DNA from: CAIWHR01 sp963813415
GTDB lineage: Bacteria > Pseudomonadota > Gammaproteobacteria > Burkholderiales > Casimicrobiaceae
Assembly (NCBI GenBank): GCA_963813415.1
Contig: CAWEYW010000013.1
Span: forward strand, 24,496 to 88,495
Length of the DNA: 64,000 nt
Direction of reading: 5' to 3'
In this document: positions 1 through 8,248 of the stretch, piece after piece
Layout: each line of letters begins with the position of its first letter
How positions within the stretch are numbered: position 1 is the first letter of the stretch
Made by a program: the position numbers and the translations under genes
Notes under the pieces: model-generated
Told to the model about the DNA's origin: nothing
Database searches by the model: none
The model's input: the letters and a program-made list of their open reading frames with translations, nothing else

Positions 1-502
1 CATTCCGGGATGCGGTCGCGACTGATCCTCCGAGACGACGTCTTCGATAGCGTCGCGCTCGCGAACAACGTGGACGGCAATGACACGCAGCGGAGCCTGC
101 AGCAGGTGGCGCCTCTTCATGCGACGCGGTGCCGAATCAACGCTGGCTCCGATGCTCAACCCTGCTCTTCGCACACCGCCCCGGGCGAACCACGGCGGGC
201 AAGCTTGCACAGCATCATCAACGCCTGGAATCGTGGAGGCAATCCCACCATACGGCGGGCACACGCGACAGCTCGCCCCGACGCGACCGTCAATGCGCCG
301 CAGTACGCTTCGTACCAGGCGCCGCACCAACGCCCTTGCAGGTACCCACAGACGACACCGTAATGGGATGTTCTCACGCGTCGTTCATCACGCAACGCAG
401 CCCGAGGCGGCAAGCGGTGGAGAAACCTCGCTACGCGTTTGGTGGATAAGGTCGTCATGACGCGATCGGAGCCAAAGGCTGCGCCGGATCCGACGTGGTG
501 CG
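1..502. other. No supported gene
   Basis: Several open frames cross this stretch on both strands, but none has a convincing ribosome binding site, a recognisable domain or protein-like composition; they are Arg/Ala/His-rich translations typical of chance frames in GC-rich DNA. I see no RNA gene or repeat. It could hold the end of a gene lying to the left of the window, but nothing supports that. Confidence 0.4.
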
Positions 503-531
503 AAAAGGGGCCGGACAAAGCCGACCCCTTT
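503..531 (-). terminator. Rho-independent terminator of the EF-hand gene
   Basis: Read on the minus strand, an 11-bp stem (AAAGGGGTCGG with CCGGCCCCTTT, one G-U pair) closes a 6-nt loop and is followed by TTTT. It lies 30 bp beyond the stop of the minus-strand EF-hand gene, where its terminator would be expected. Confidence 0.7.
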
Positions 532-561
532 CAGCAACGTGTACCGGTTCGGAGAAGGGAT

Positions 562-966
562 TTACTTTGCCGTACCGGAATACGTCGACCAAGCCGCGTT
601 GAACTCGGTCTGATCGAGCTTTCCGTCGTTGTTCTTGTCGGCACTCTGAAAGTTGAATCCTTGGAGTTTAGACACGTCTTCACTGGCGACGTAGCCCTGG
701 TGCTTCATGCTCAGCTTGCCGAAGGCTGCAGACGCGCTGTCGGTCTTGCTCGGCAGTGCTCCCTGGGTCGGCGAAGCAGTCGAGGCGCCTGGAGTGGTAG
801 TCATCATCCCCGAGGGGCCGGTACCGGGCGTGGCAGCCGGCGCGGCGCTGGGTGCCGCCATCGGGGGCGTTGCGGACGGCGCAGTGGACTGTGCAATGGC
901 TGCTCCTGCACCGAGGAAAGCGGCGACTGCAACTACGAGCGAAGGATGGATGAGGTTTCGGTTCAT
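562..966 (-). CDS. Exported EF-hand domain protein
   Basis: A 134-residue protein with an N-terminal signal peptide (residues 1-26, ending AAIAQS). A low-complexity Ala/Pro/Thr/Ser linker of about 45 residues follows, then one canonical EF-hand loop near the C-terminus (DKNNDGKLDQTEF, about residues 110-122) with Asp/Asn ligands at 1, 3 and 5 and Glu at 12. It is probably a periplasmic calcium-binding protein. The start is supported by AAAGGAAC seven bases upstream of ATG, and a hairpin terminator follows the stop. A single EF-hand with a disordered linker is common in uncharacterised proteobacterial exported proteins; partner and role are unknown. Confidence 0.85.
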   Translation of the reverse strand: MNRNLIHPSLVVAVAAFLGAGAAIAQSTAPSATPPMAAPSAAPAATPGTGPSGMMTTTPGASTASPTQGALPSKTDSASAAFGKLSMKHQGYVASEDVSKLQGFNFQSADKNNDGKLDQTEFNAAWSTYSGTAK

Positions 967-1610
967 GTCTGTTCCTTTGACGAATCACTGTGACACTCGA
1001 CGGGCTGCGCCGAGCGCAGGTGCGCAGGGATCGCGCGCACCTTCGAACATAGCTGGCGCTGGAGCGGGCCACCATCGGACAACCGCGAGTCAGGTGTAGG
1101 ACGCGATGCCTAAGATTTAGGCAGCTTGGTGCCCGACGATCTCGTCCACGGCCGACACGTCAAGCGCAGGCCGATCCAGCCAACGAAGAGGACCCTTGCG
1201 ATCGCCGCGTGCTTGCGTCCGGCCGGCGCACCGCGGCCGTTTAGGTCCACACGCGATGACGCCGGCGCATGTATCTTCGGCGGGCTCGCCCGTTCGATCG
1301 CGGCGTGCGCCGAAACTTGCGAGCCGCTTGCGCGCCGCTCGACCTCGGTAAGACCTACACCGGCCGCTGTATTCCTAGGTGCCCGGAAACGGGTGCCGCC
1401 CCCTGGCCGCCTCTACGCGCTATCGATGGCATGCATCTCGCTTACCGAACTCGGCTGTTCGCCGGATTCAATCGTGCGCCAGCATCGTGCGGGATACCGC
1501 GCTGGCTGAACGCCATTGCGCCGATGGTCGAATGGGGTGCTCGCGCATCAACCGCGAAACCTCCGCCGCTCCTGAATCTCCCCGTCTTCGAAGAACGTTA
1601 GGACCCCGAT
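967..1610. other. Gene-poor region between EF-hand gene and katE
   Basis: About 640 bases with overlapping chance frames but no frame carrying a domain, ribosome binding site or sensible composition. It must contain the promoter of the minus-strand EF-hand gene and that of katE. The only distinct structure seen is a short perfect dyad at 1107-1123. Confidence 0.4.
1107..1123. promoter_or_regulatory. Short perfect dyad, possible operator
   Basis: TGCCTAA-GAT-TTAGGCA is a perfect 7-bp inverted repeat with a 3-nt centre, AT-richer than its surroundings. It lies 141 bp upstream of the EF-hand start and about 490 bp upstream of katE. The size fits a dimeric regulator site, but no regulator gene is adjacent and no second copy was seen in the window. 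Confidence 0.25.
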
Positions 1611-4109
1611 ATGCCTACGCGCAAACCCGTGAAGCCCGCAGCGAGCACCAAGCCCGCCGCACAGAAGACTCCGAAAGGGGCAACCAAGCCGACGAGCAAG
1701 GGATCCACCGCAGGAAGACCGGGCCGGGACACTTCCGAGCTCACGACCAGCGCGCGCTCCACCGTGAGCGGCCCTTCCCATTCCGACGCTGCCGGCCAGG
1801 CCGCTGCGGGCGACGCGCTCGCTGCGAAGATGAAAGGTACCCAGTCACTCGCGGTAGAGATGCCGTTCAACGCGAACAAGGCTCGAGAATACGGCGAAGC
1901 CGCACGCGTGCCCCAGGCCGGCGCCACCAACGCGCCGGACGATCCCGTGGTGACGGGCAGCACCCTCACCGAGACGACCGCCTCGGCGAAGACCGGCGAT
2001 GGCGAGCCGCCCGCGGGGATCAATCCCACGAACGGCCCGCTCGATCGCGTGCGCGTCGATTCCGGCGGCCAGGCACTGACGACCAACCAGGGCGTGCCGA
2101 TCGCCACCAACCAGGACTCCCTCAAGGTCGGCCTGCGCGGGCCCGCGCTCCTCGAGGACTTCATTCTGCGTGAGAAGCTCACGCACTTCGACCACGAGCG
2201 CATCCCCGAACGTGTCGTGCACGCGCGCGGATCGGGAGCGCACGGCTTCTTCGAGTGTTACGGGTCGCTCGCGGACATCACGCGCGCGTCCATCTTTGCC
2301 GAGGCGGGCAAGCGCACGCCGGTGTTCGTCCGCTTCTCGACGGTGATCGGCGAGCGCGGCTCCAAGGACACGCCGCGCGACGTGCGTGGATTCGCGGTCA
2401 AGTTCTACACCGACGAAGGCAATTGGGACCTGGTCGGCAACAACATGCCGGTGTTCTTCATCCAGGACGCGATGAAGTTTCCCGACCTCGTCCACGCGGC
2501 CAAGCCGCAGCCGCATTTCCAGATGCCGCAGGCAGCCACGGCACACGACACGTTCTGGGACTTCATCTCGCTGATGCCGGAGTCGGCGCACATGATCATG
2601 TGGGCGATGTCGGACCGGGCGATCCCGCGGAGCCTGCGGATGATGCAGGGCTTCGGCGTGCACACGTTCCGCTTCGTCAATGCCGCGGGCGAGTCGCGGT
2701 TCGTCAAGTTCCACTGGAATCCGGTGGAGGGCACGCACTCGCTGGTGTGGGACGAAGCCGTGAAGATCGGCGGTGCCGATCCCGACTTCCACCGTCGCGA
2801 CCTGTGGGAGGCGATCGAGGCGGGCGCGTTCCCGGAGTGGGAGCTCGGGGTGCAGGTTTTCACCGAGGCTGAGGCTGAACGCTTTTCCTTCGACGTGCTC
2901 GATGCGACCAAGCTCGTTCCGGAGGAGCTCGTGCCGGTGCGGCCCATCGGCCGCATGGTGCTCAACCGCAATCCGGACAACTTCTTTGCCGAGACCGAGC
3001 AGGTGGCCTTCTGCACGGCGCACATCGTGCCCGGCCTCGACTTCAGCAACGATCCACTGCTCGCAGGACGCATCCACTCGTATGTGGACACGCAGATCAC
3101 CCGTCTCGGCGGTCCGAACTTTCACGAGCTCCCGATCAATGCGCCGATCGCGCAGGCCCACAACAATCAGCGCGACGGCATGCATCGTCAGGCCATCCAT
3201 CGCGGGCGGGTCGCGTACGAGCCGAACTCGCTCGGGGGCGGTTGCCCGTTCCAGACCGGTGCGGCCGGATTCACGTCATTCCCGCAGCCGATCAACGAGG
3301 ACAAGGTGCGCGGCCGGTCGGAGAAATTCGCCGACCACTACACGCAGGCGAGGCTGTTCTTCCATAGCCAGACGCCCGTCGAGCAGGCGCACATCGTCGG
3401 CGCGCTGCGCTTCGAGCTGACGATGGTGCAGGTTCCGGCCGTGCGCCGGCGTGTGCTGGCCATGCTCGCCAACATCGACGACGGCCTGGTCGCGGGCGTT
3501 GCAGCCGGACTCGGCATGGACGTTCCGGCAGGCCTGCCGCTCGCTCTGGAGAAGCCCGCACGCCCGGAGGTCGAAGTGTCGCCGACGCTGTCGCTCTTCG
3601 CGCGCCCGGGGGACGGCAGCATCCGCACGCGGCGCATCGGCATTCTCGTGGCCGATGGCATCGACATCGCCGCGGCAACGGCGCTCCACGCCCGTTTGAC
3701 TGAGCTCGGCGCCGTACCGCGTTATGTGGGGGCTACGCTCGGTCCCGTGGAGGGCGACGATGGCACGACGATCGAGGTCGAGGTCACGCTGGAAACGATG
3801 CCTTCGGTGCTGCTCGATGCGATAGCATTGCCCGGGGGCGATGGGGCCGCGAAAACATTGGGCACGCTCGGCCACGTCGCCGAATCCATCGTCAATGCCT
3901 ATCGTCACTGCAAGCCGATCCTGGCGCTCGGTGCCGCCCGCGCCGTGGTCGAGAACGCCGGTGTGCCATCACGCCTTCCGTCCGGCGACGAGGATCCTGG
4001 TCTCCTGCTGTACGAGGACGACGAGGCCGAAACTGCGGCCACCGAATTCGTCGCCGCCATTGCGAAGCACCGGCACTTCGCGCGGGAAATGGATCCCCCG
4101 CCCGTTTGA
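1611..4109 (+). CDS. katE: Large-subunit catalase (HPII/KatE type)
   Basis: An 832-residue clade-2 catalase that converts hydrogen peroxide to water and oxygen. After a basic, low-complexity N-terminal extension of about 150 residues comes the haem catalase core. The distal His is in RVVHARGSGAHG (His204), and the proximal haem-ligand Tyr is in SYVDTQITRLGG (Tyr491). The last 160 or so residues form the DJ-1/PfpI-like flavodoxin-fold domain typical of large catalases (RRIGILVADGIDI near residue 670). E. coli HPII is 753 residues, so this one is longer mainly at the N-terminus. ATG at 1611 has AGGA eight bases upstream. Usually a stationary-phase or stress enzyme; no regulator lies next to it. 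Confidence 0.97.
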   Translation: MPTRKPVKPAASTKPAAQKTPKGATKPTSKGSTAGRPGRDTSELTTSARSTVSGPSHSDAAGQAAAGDALAAKMKGTQSLAVEMPFNANKAREYGEAARVPQAGATNAPDDPVVTGSTLTETTASAKTGDGEPPAGINPTNGPLDRVRVDSGGQALTTNQGVPIATNQDSLKVGLRGPALLEDFILREKLTHFDHERIPERVVHARGSGAHGFFECYGSLADITRASIFAEAGKRTPVFVRFSTVIGERGSKDTPRDVRGFAVKFYTDEGNWDLVGNNMPVFFIQDAMKFPDLVHAAKPQPHFQMPQAATAHDTFWDFISLMPESAHMIMWAMSDRAIPRSLRMMQGFGVHTFRFVNAAGESRFVKFHWNPVEGTHSLVWDEAVKIGGADPDFHRRDLWEAIEAGAFPEWELGVQVFTEAEAERFSFDVLDATKLVPEELVPVRPIGRMVLNRNPDNFFAETEQVAFCTAHIVPGLDFSNDPLLAGRIHSYVDTQITRLGGPNFHELPINAPIAQAHNNQRDGMHRQAIHRGRVAYEPNSLGGGCPFQTGAAGFTSFPQPINEDKVRGRSEKFADHYTQARLFFHSQTPVEQAHIVGALRFELTMVQVPAVRRRVLAMLANIDDGLVAGVAAGLGMDVPAGLPLALEKPARPEVEVSPTLSLFARPGDGSIRTRRIGILVADGIDIAAATALHARLTELGAVPRYVGATLGPVEGDDGTTIEVEVTLETMPSVLLDAIALPGGDGAAKTLGTLGHVAESIVNAYRHCKPILALGAARAVVENAGVPSRLPSGDEDPGLLLYEDDEAETAATEFVAAIAKHRHFAREMDPPPV

Positions 4110-4625
4110 TCTCGCGTCATCATCCAACACGTCACCGAGGAACTCCCCCCGATTCAGCGCAATCGGCTGAACGAACCGCGCTTCGCGCCCTCGAGGCGGA
4201 GCAGGGCAGGATCAGGATCTGCGAGACCACAAGAGCAGCGGGGCGAACCGTAGGGCATGGCTGCAAGTCGGTCCGCGTCGCTGCCCCACGGTCTCGCCGT
4301 GCGCGCCCGTTTCATATTGCGGCGTCGCTGTTCGTGATACGCCACGAGCTCGAGCCGCTCACCGCTCGCAATCGGCGGTTGCCGACAGCATCGACCCGCG
4401 ACACGCAGTCACATGTTCCTGAAAGGGCCGTTGCCCATCGCAAGGACGGCTGCGGTAATCTTCCAAGGGGCGAGGACGACCCGCGGAACGCCTGTTGGCG
4501 CCACCCGCACTCACGACCGCAAGGCCGTCGGATATGATCAGCAGCAAGGCGGGTCCACGTCCGTGACCGCTGGCCACCCTACAATACAAACATCGGTAAC
4601 CGGTACGATCGTTTTGAAATGAAAG
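4110..4625. other. Intergenic region after katE
   Basis: About 515 bases without a supported gene. Frames on both strands are Arg-rich and lack ribosome binding sites. A TACAAT hexamer at 4580-4585, about 40 bp before the next gene, could be a -10 element, but there is no good -35 at the right distance. No clear katE terminator was found. Confidence 0.4.
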
Positions 4626-5012
4626 ATGGACGACATGCCTAGTAAAGAACCAGGTTTCGCGGAACGCCTGCAGACGGCGGCCAAGGCGAAGAAAGCCCAG
4701 CTGGAAAAGATACGAGCGACAGCGCTGACCAACGTCGCACAGTCCGCCGAGCGGCAGGCTGTTCGGGTGGAAACGGCAGAAGCGCGCAAAATCCGCACGG
4801 CAGAACGCAAGGAGTCCGACCGGGTCAGCGCCGAACAGCGGGCAGCACAACGCGCGGCTGAAAAGGACCGGCAAGCCCGCGCTGTCGCGGAAGAAAAGGC
4901 TCGCAAGGAGGCCGAGCGCGTTGCCCAAGCGCTGGCCGAGGCAGCGCTCAAAAAGGATCAGAAGGCCGCGCGCGACTCCAAATATGCTGCGCGCAAAGCG
5001 CGGCAGAAATAG
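4626..5012 (+). CDS. DUF6481-like Lys/Ala-rich protein
   Basis: A 128-residue highly charged protein, almost all helix-forming Ala, Lys, Arg and Glu, predicted to be one long helix or coiled coil. The N-terminal PSKEPGFAERLQTAAKAKK and the C-terminal RDSKYAARKARQK match my recollection of the DUF6481 family, small proteins of unknown function in proteobacteria. An alternative start lies at 4635 (MPSKEP), which fits the family better. No signal peptide or membrane segment. Function unknown; the family call is from memory of its ends. Confidence 0.75.
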   Translation: MDDMPSKEPGFAERLQTAAKAKKAQLEKIRATALTNVAQSAERQAVRVETAEARKIRTAERKESDRVSAEQRAAQRAAEKDRQARAVAEEKARKEAERVAQALAEAALKKDQKAARDSKYAARKARQK

Positions 5013-5242
5013 CCTCGGCGCGCCACGGAGCAGGCAGGTCAGGTCACTTCCGTCAGGGTTGAATGGCGGCGGCGATGCGCGATCGGGCAAAGTGCGGCGA
5101 AGAGGCGACCGACGGACCCGATCCGGATTCAACGAGCCTCAAGCTCATGCGCATCGGCGGCAACGCATTGTCCGCCGCTGCAGACAAGCGTGGGGCGGCG
5201 CGATCCTTGCAATGAGCCGCCCCGCGCCCGGGTCGAGAACGG

Positions 5243-5509
5243 CTAGGATGCGGCCTTTTTCCCGGTGCCTGCACTGCTCTTCTTCGCTTCTTGCCTGCCA
5301 AGCTCTTCCTTGGTCAGCTTGACCTTCTTCACCTTCTCCGCCTTGACCTTTTCTTTTTTCACCTTTTCCTTCTTCACCTTTTCCTTCTTCACCGCCGGCC
5401 CGGCCAAGGCCTGCTTCGCCAGCCGTTTGGCCTGCTTTTCTGCGACGTCGAGGAGCTTCCTGGTCTTTTGGTGCTGCCGTCTGGCTTTCAGCATTGACGC
5501 GTGACTCAT
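5243..5509 (-). CDS. Small Lys-rich repeat protein, function unknown
   Basis: An 88-residue very basic protein. The first 35 residues are Lys/Arg/Gln-rich and helical. The middle carries a run of 5-residue repeats of KKEKV type (about residues 41-66), and the end is Lys/Ala-rich (TGKKAAS), resembling histone H1-like or ribosome/RNA-associated tails. The start is strongly supported by GGAGG five bases before ATG at 5509. It may bind nucleic acid, inferred from composition only. The repeat is encoded by a pyrimidine-rich plus-strand tract of TTCTTCACCTTTTCC units. Confidence 0.7.
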   Translation of the reverse strand: MSHASMLKARRQHQKTRKLLDVAEKQAKRLAKQALAGPAVKKEKVKKEKVKKEKVKAEKVKKVKLTKEELGRQEAKKSSAGTGKKAAS

Positions 5510-5999
5510 CTTGACCTCCGATAGATGAAAATTGAATTCGACTTAGTTTGATCCGCTTTAGCGTTCCGGGCTAACAGACCGGCATCAAGCCCCCGAAATG
5601 GCTCATACGCGGGCACCCGCATGAGGCTTGCGCCCCAGCCATAAATGGTCAAGCCTCGTTTCACCAAATATACCGTTCAAATCGACTGGGGAGGTCGATG
5701 CTTTGAAATTCGACACGCGCCCGGGGGCGAGCGCTACGAACGAAACAAGAATCGCCTCGCGGTGAATCTTCCCTGACACACCTGCCCGCTAGACTGCACC
5801 CAATCACCTACCCCTCGCCGCGTCCCAGGCGCGAATGGCATCGCCAGCTTCCACCGGCTTTAGCCGGAGCCGCTTCTACGAGTCGCGGCGAAGTACGGTC
5901 TGCGTGCGCGATGCGCGCGGCGCGCCGGGATGTAAGCCTTCCTTAAGAAAGGTCTGCCAGTATGGGGACCTCCGGATCAAGCCTCCAGAGAAGGTATTC
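5510..5999. other. AT-richer intergenic region
   Basis: About 490 bases, visibly less GC-rich than the neighbours. It holds the promoter region of the minus-strand Lys-rich gene and that of the plus-strand membrane-protein gene at 6000. One small frame at 5645-5776 is listed separately as doubtful. Nothing else recognisable. Confidence 0.4.
5645..5776 (+). CDS. Possible 43-residue small protein (doubtful)
   Basis: An open frame beginning MVKPRFTKYTVQIDWGG and ending NRLAVNLP has balanced, protein-like composition with aromatic and charged residues, unlike the Arg/Ala-rich chance frames nearby. No ribosome binding site is visible upstream (GCCCCAGCCATAA before ATG). It matches no family I recognise and may be spurious or a gene remnant. 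Confidence 0.22.
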   Translation: MVKPRFTKYTVQIDWGGRCFEIRHAPGGERYERNKNRLAVNLP

Positions 6000-6425
6000 A
6001 TGCCAGACATCGAATGCAACCTTCCCGACGAAAGCCAACCTTCGCGCGCATCCACGGGTGAGCGAGTTGCCTCCCGTACGGACGTGATCGCGCGCGCATT
6101 TGTGGCGGCCAATGGGAGCCTGCGCGCCAGAATACTGAACCGACTGCTCGGATCGGTGGGCATGCTGGCCTGCGCAGTGCTCGGTGGCGGCATCTTCATG
6201 CGCCTCGCGTGGCACATGCATTCGATCTCGGCAGATGATGCGTCACGCGTCTCGGCGACTCAGTTTCTCGACCTTGTCGGTTATGTCGAGCAGAGCAATC
6301 CCGGTGCATTGGAGCAAGCAGTGCAAGTGCTTTTGCAGGATCCGTCCGTGCTCGCTGCAATCGGGGTATCCGTAGCAGCTGCCGCAATGCATGTTCTCGG
6401 GCGGTCGGAGCGTCGGCCCGGTTGA
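6000..6425 (+). CDS. Hypothetical membrane protein
   Basis: A 141-residue protein starting MPDIECNLPDESQ, with GAGAAGG five bases upstream of ATG supporting this start. Two hydrophobic stretches are visible, LLGSVGMLACAVLGGGIFM (about residues 47-65) and a weaker SVLAAIGVSVAAAAMHVLG near the C-terminus, with a polar region between. It is likely an inner-membrane protein with both segments spanning or one peripheral. No family recognised. Confidence 0.5.
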   Translation: MPDIECNLPDESQPSRASTGERVASRTDVIARAFVAANGSLRARILNRLLGSVGMLACAVLGGGIFMRLAWHMHSISADDASRVSATQFLDLVGYVEQSNPGALEQAVQVLLQDPSVLAAIGVSVAAAAMHVLGRSERRPG

Positions 6426-6603
6426 GGCACGGGACATGCGCTGCGTGGGGGTGTGTTGTCTCCACGGTCGGGCGGCCACAGCTCGGCGTGCCGGTCGCGC
6501 TGTTCTCCGCGGCGCTGAAGCCTTCGCTCGGCGGTGTCCGATTTGGTAGAATCAAGGACTTTCGGACTGCACAGGGCCTCACGTGTGCAGCTGAGATGTG
6601 CAC

Positions 6604-6626
6604 ATCAGCCACCGCAAGTGGCTGAT
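6604..6626 (+). terminator. Hairpin immediately before tRNA-Phe
   Basis: ATCAGCCAC-CGCAA-GTGGCTGAT forms a perfect 9-bp stem with a 5-nt loop, followed by TTTC and then the tRNA nine bases later. It could terminate transcription from upstream or form part of the tRNA leader. The weak T-run makes a true terminator uncertain. Confidence 0.4.
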
Positions 6627-6634
6627 TTCACGAC

Positions 6635-6710
<76 letters not shown>

Positions 6711-6803
6711 GATTAGCGCGCATCATTCAGCGGCTTCGCGCTGAACGGCATCGGTCCTTCGCCACGGCGCAGCCGTAGCCAGCCTGCCGCAGGACGACGC
6801 GGG

Positions 6804-7112
6804 TCACGTCAGCCGATAAGGCTCCAGCTGCACCGATTCCGCGTCGCCGCCCAGCATCACGACGCAGCCGCCGCGGCGGTTGACGCCGTCTTCCGAGAAC
6901 TCGAACACGAACGCGCGCCGAAACATCGCGCGTCCTTGCGCGTCGCGTGCGAATCGGGTGCGCGTGTTGCGAACGGTGTCGTCGAGGAAGAGGAGTTGCT
7001 GCCGGCGGCATACATCCTTTGCCGCGCGTATCGCGGCTTCACGTGCGCGCAGGCCGTCGAAGACGAGTGCGCCTGCGAGCGTCAGGATGGCAAGTAGCGT
7101 CAGCTCCCACAT
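6804..7112 (-). CDS. DUF3301 domain-containing protein
   Basis: A 102-residue protein starting MWELTLLAILTLAGALVF, one membrane segment followed by the DUF3301 pattern: LRAREAA, then a Cys in DVCRRQQLLFLDDTV, and the conserved RRAFVFEFS and the LEPYRLT end. It is probably anchored in the inner membrane with a small cytoplasmic or periplasmic domain. The start at Met 5 of the longer frame (which begins at 7124) fits the family, whose members begin MWE; neither start has a clear ribosome site. Function unknown. Divergent from the pirin gene. Confidence 0.8.
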   Translation of the reverse strand: MWELTLLAILTLAGALVFDGLRAREAAIRAAKDVCRRQQLLFLDDTVRNTRTRFARDAQGRAMFRRAFVFEFSEDGVNRRGGCVVMLGGDAESVQLEPYRLT

Positions 7113-7285
7113 GGGCGGGAGCATCTTACCGGAGACAACCTGCCGGTTTCAGCAATCACCAGCGCCTTTGCCCGCTGTGCATGGTGGGTAAGCGTTGCGT
7201 CCGGAGACCTGCGCGTGCGGAGCACAATCTCCCTGCCCGGTTGCGCGTGATTGCGCGCAGGACCTCTTCCGCGACAGGAGCGCCC

Positions 7286-8170
7286 ATGCTCAAGGCACAC
7301 GTCAAGCCGCAGGTATCCGATCTCGGTGACGGCTTCACCGTACGGCGTGCCCTGCCATCGCCATCGTTGCGCAACGTGGGGCCGTTCGTGTTCTTCGACC
7401 ACATGGGGCCCGTGCTGCTGCGCGGCGGCCGCGCGCTCGACGTGCGGCCGCATCCGCACATCGGACTCGCGACCGTCACCTATCTCTTCAGCGGGGAGAT
7501 CCTGCATCGCGACAGTCTCGGCACCGTGCAGGCCATTCGTCCGGGCGAAGTGAACTGGATGACCGCGGGGCGCGGCATCGTGCACTCGGAGCGCACGCCG
7601 CCGGAATTGCGCGGCGGCGCGCACGAGCTCGCCGGGATCCAGATCTGGGTGGCGCTGCCGCGCGCGCACGAGGAGGACGAGCCGTCCTTCGCGCACTATC
7701 CCGCCGTTCCGCTGGAGCGGACGAACGGCGCGGAGGTGCACGTCGTCATCGGCCGTTGCGCGGGTACCGTGTCGCCGGTGCGGACGCTGTCGCCGATGTT
7801 CTATCACGACGTCGCGATGCAGGCCGGCGCCGTGCACACGGTCTCCGCGGAGTTCGAAGAGCGCGCGCTCTACGTCACGGAAGGTGCGCTCGAGCTCGAA
7901 GGTACGCGTATCGAGCGGGGAGAGCTCGTCGCGCTCGAATCCGGCGACGCTGTGCCCCTGCGCGCCACGCAAGCCACGCGCCTGCTGACGTTCGGTGGCC
8001 CGCCGCTCGATGCGCCGCGGTACCTGTGGTGGAACCTGGTGTCGAGTCGCCGCGAGCGCATCGTCGAGGCGGCGCAACAATGGCAGGCTGGCGCATTCCC
8101 CTCCGTTCCCGGCGAGCACGAGTTCATCCCGCTGCCCGAAGCGGGCCCGTTCGGGGTGAAGTACCCGTAG
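7286..8170 (+). CDS. Pirin family protein
   Basis: A 294-residue bicupin of the pirin family. The N-terminal cupin shows the metal-binding pattern VFFDHMGP...HPHIGLATVTYLFSGEI...HRDS and the GRGIVHSER motif, and the C-terminal cupin contains the ALYVTEGALE strand. Family members bind iron or another metal; some have quercetinase activity and others act in regulation. ATG at 7286 is chosen because AGGAG lies five bases upstream and the family starts just before the VRRALP segment; the upstream 113 codons of the longer frame are not protein-like. It sits alone between divergent DUF3301 and convergent protease genes. Confidence 0.93.
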   Translation: MLKAHVKPQVSDLGDGFTVRRALPSPSLRNVGPFVFFDHMGPVLLRGGRALDVRPHPHIGLATVTYLFSGEILHRDSLGTVQAIRPGEVNWMTAGRGIVHSERTPPELRGGAHELAGIQIWVALPRAHEEDEPSFAHYPAVPLERTNGAEVHVVIGRCAGTVSPVRTLSPMFYHDVAMQAGAVHTVSAEFEERALYVTEGALELEGTRIERGELVALESGDAVPLRATQATRLLTFGGPPLDAPRYLWWNLVSSRRERIVEAAQQWQAGAFPSVPGEHEFIPLPEAGPFGVKYP

Positions 8171-8248
8171 CTGATTCGGGTCGTCAGAACGCGCACGCCT
8201 GCAGGCTGCACGCTCGAGCACTGCGCAGCGCAGGCGCGGCACCACCGG

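Noticed and set aside
1126..1610. Overlapping plus-strand frames before katE
   Set aside because: No ribosome site, domain or protein-like composition; katE itself starts at 1611 with a good site.
1845..3200. 451-codon minus-strand frame opposite katE
   Set aside because: katE is unambiguous on the plus strand; the reverse frame has no family match or ribosome site.
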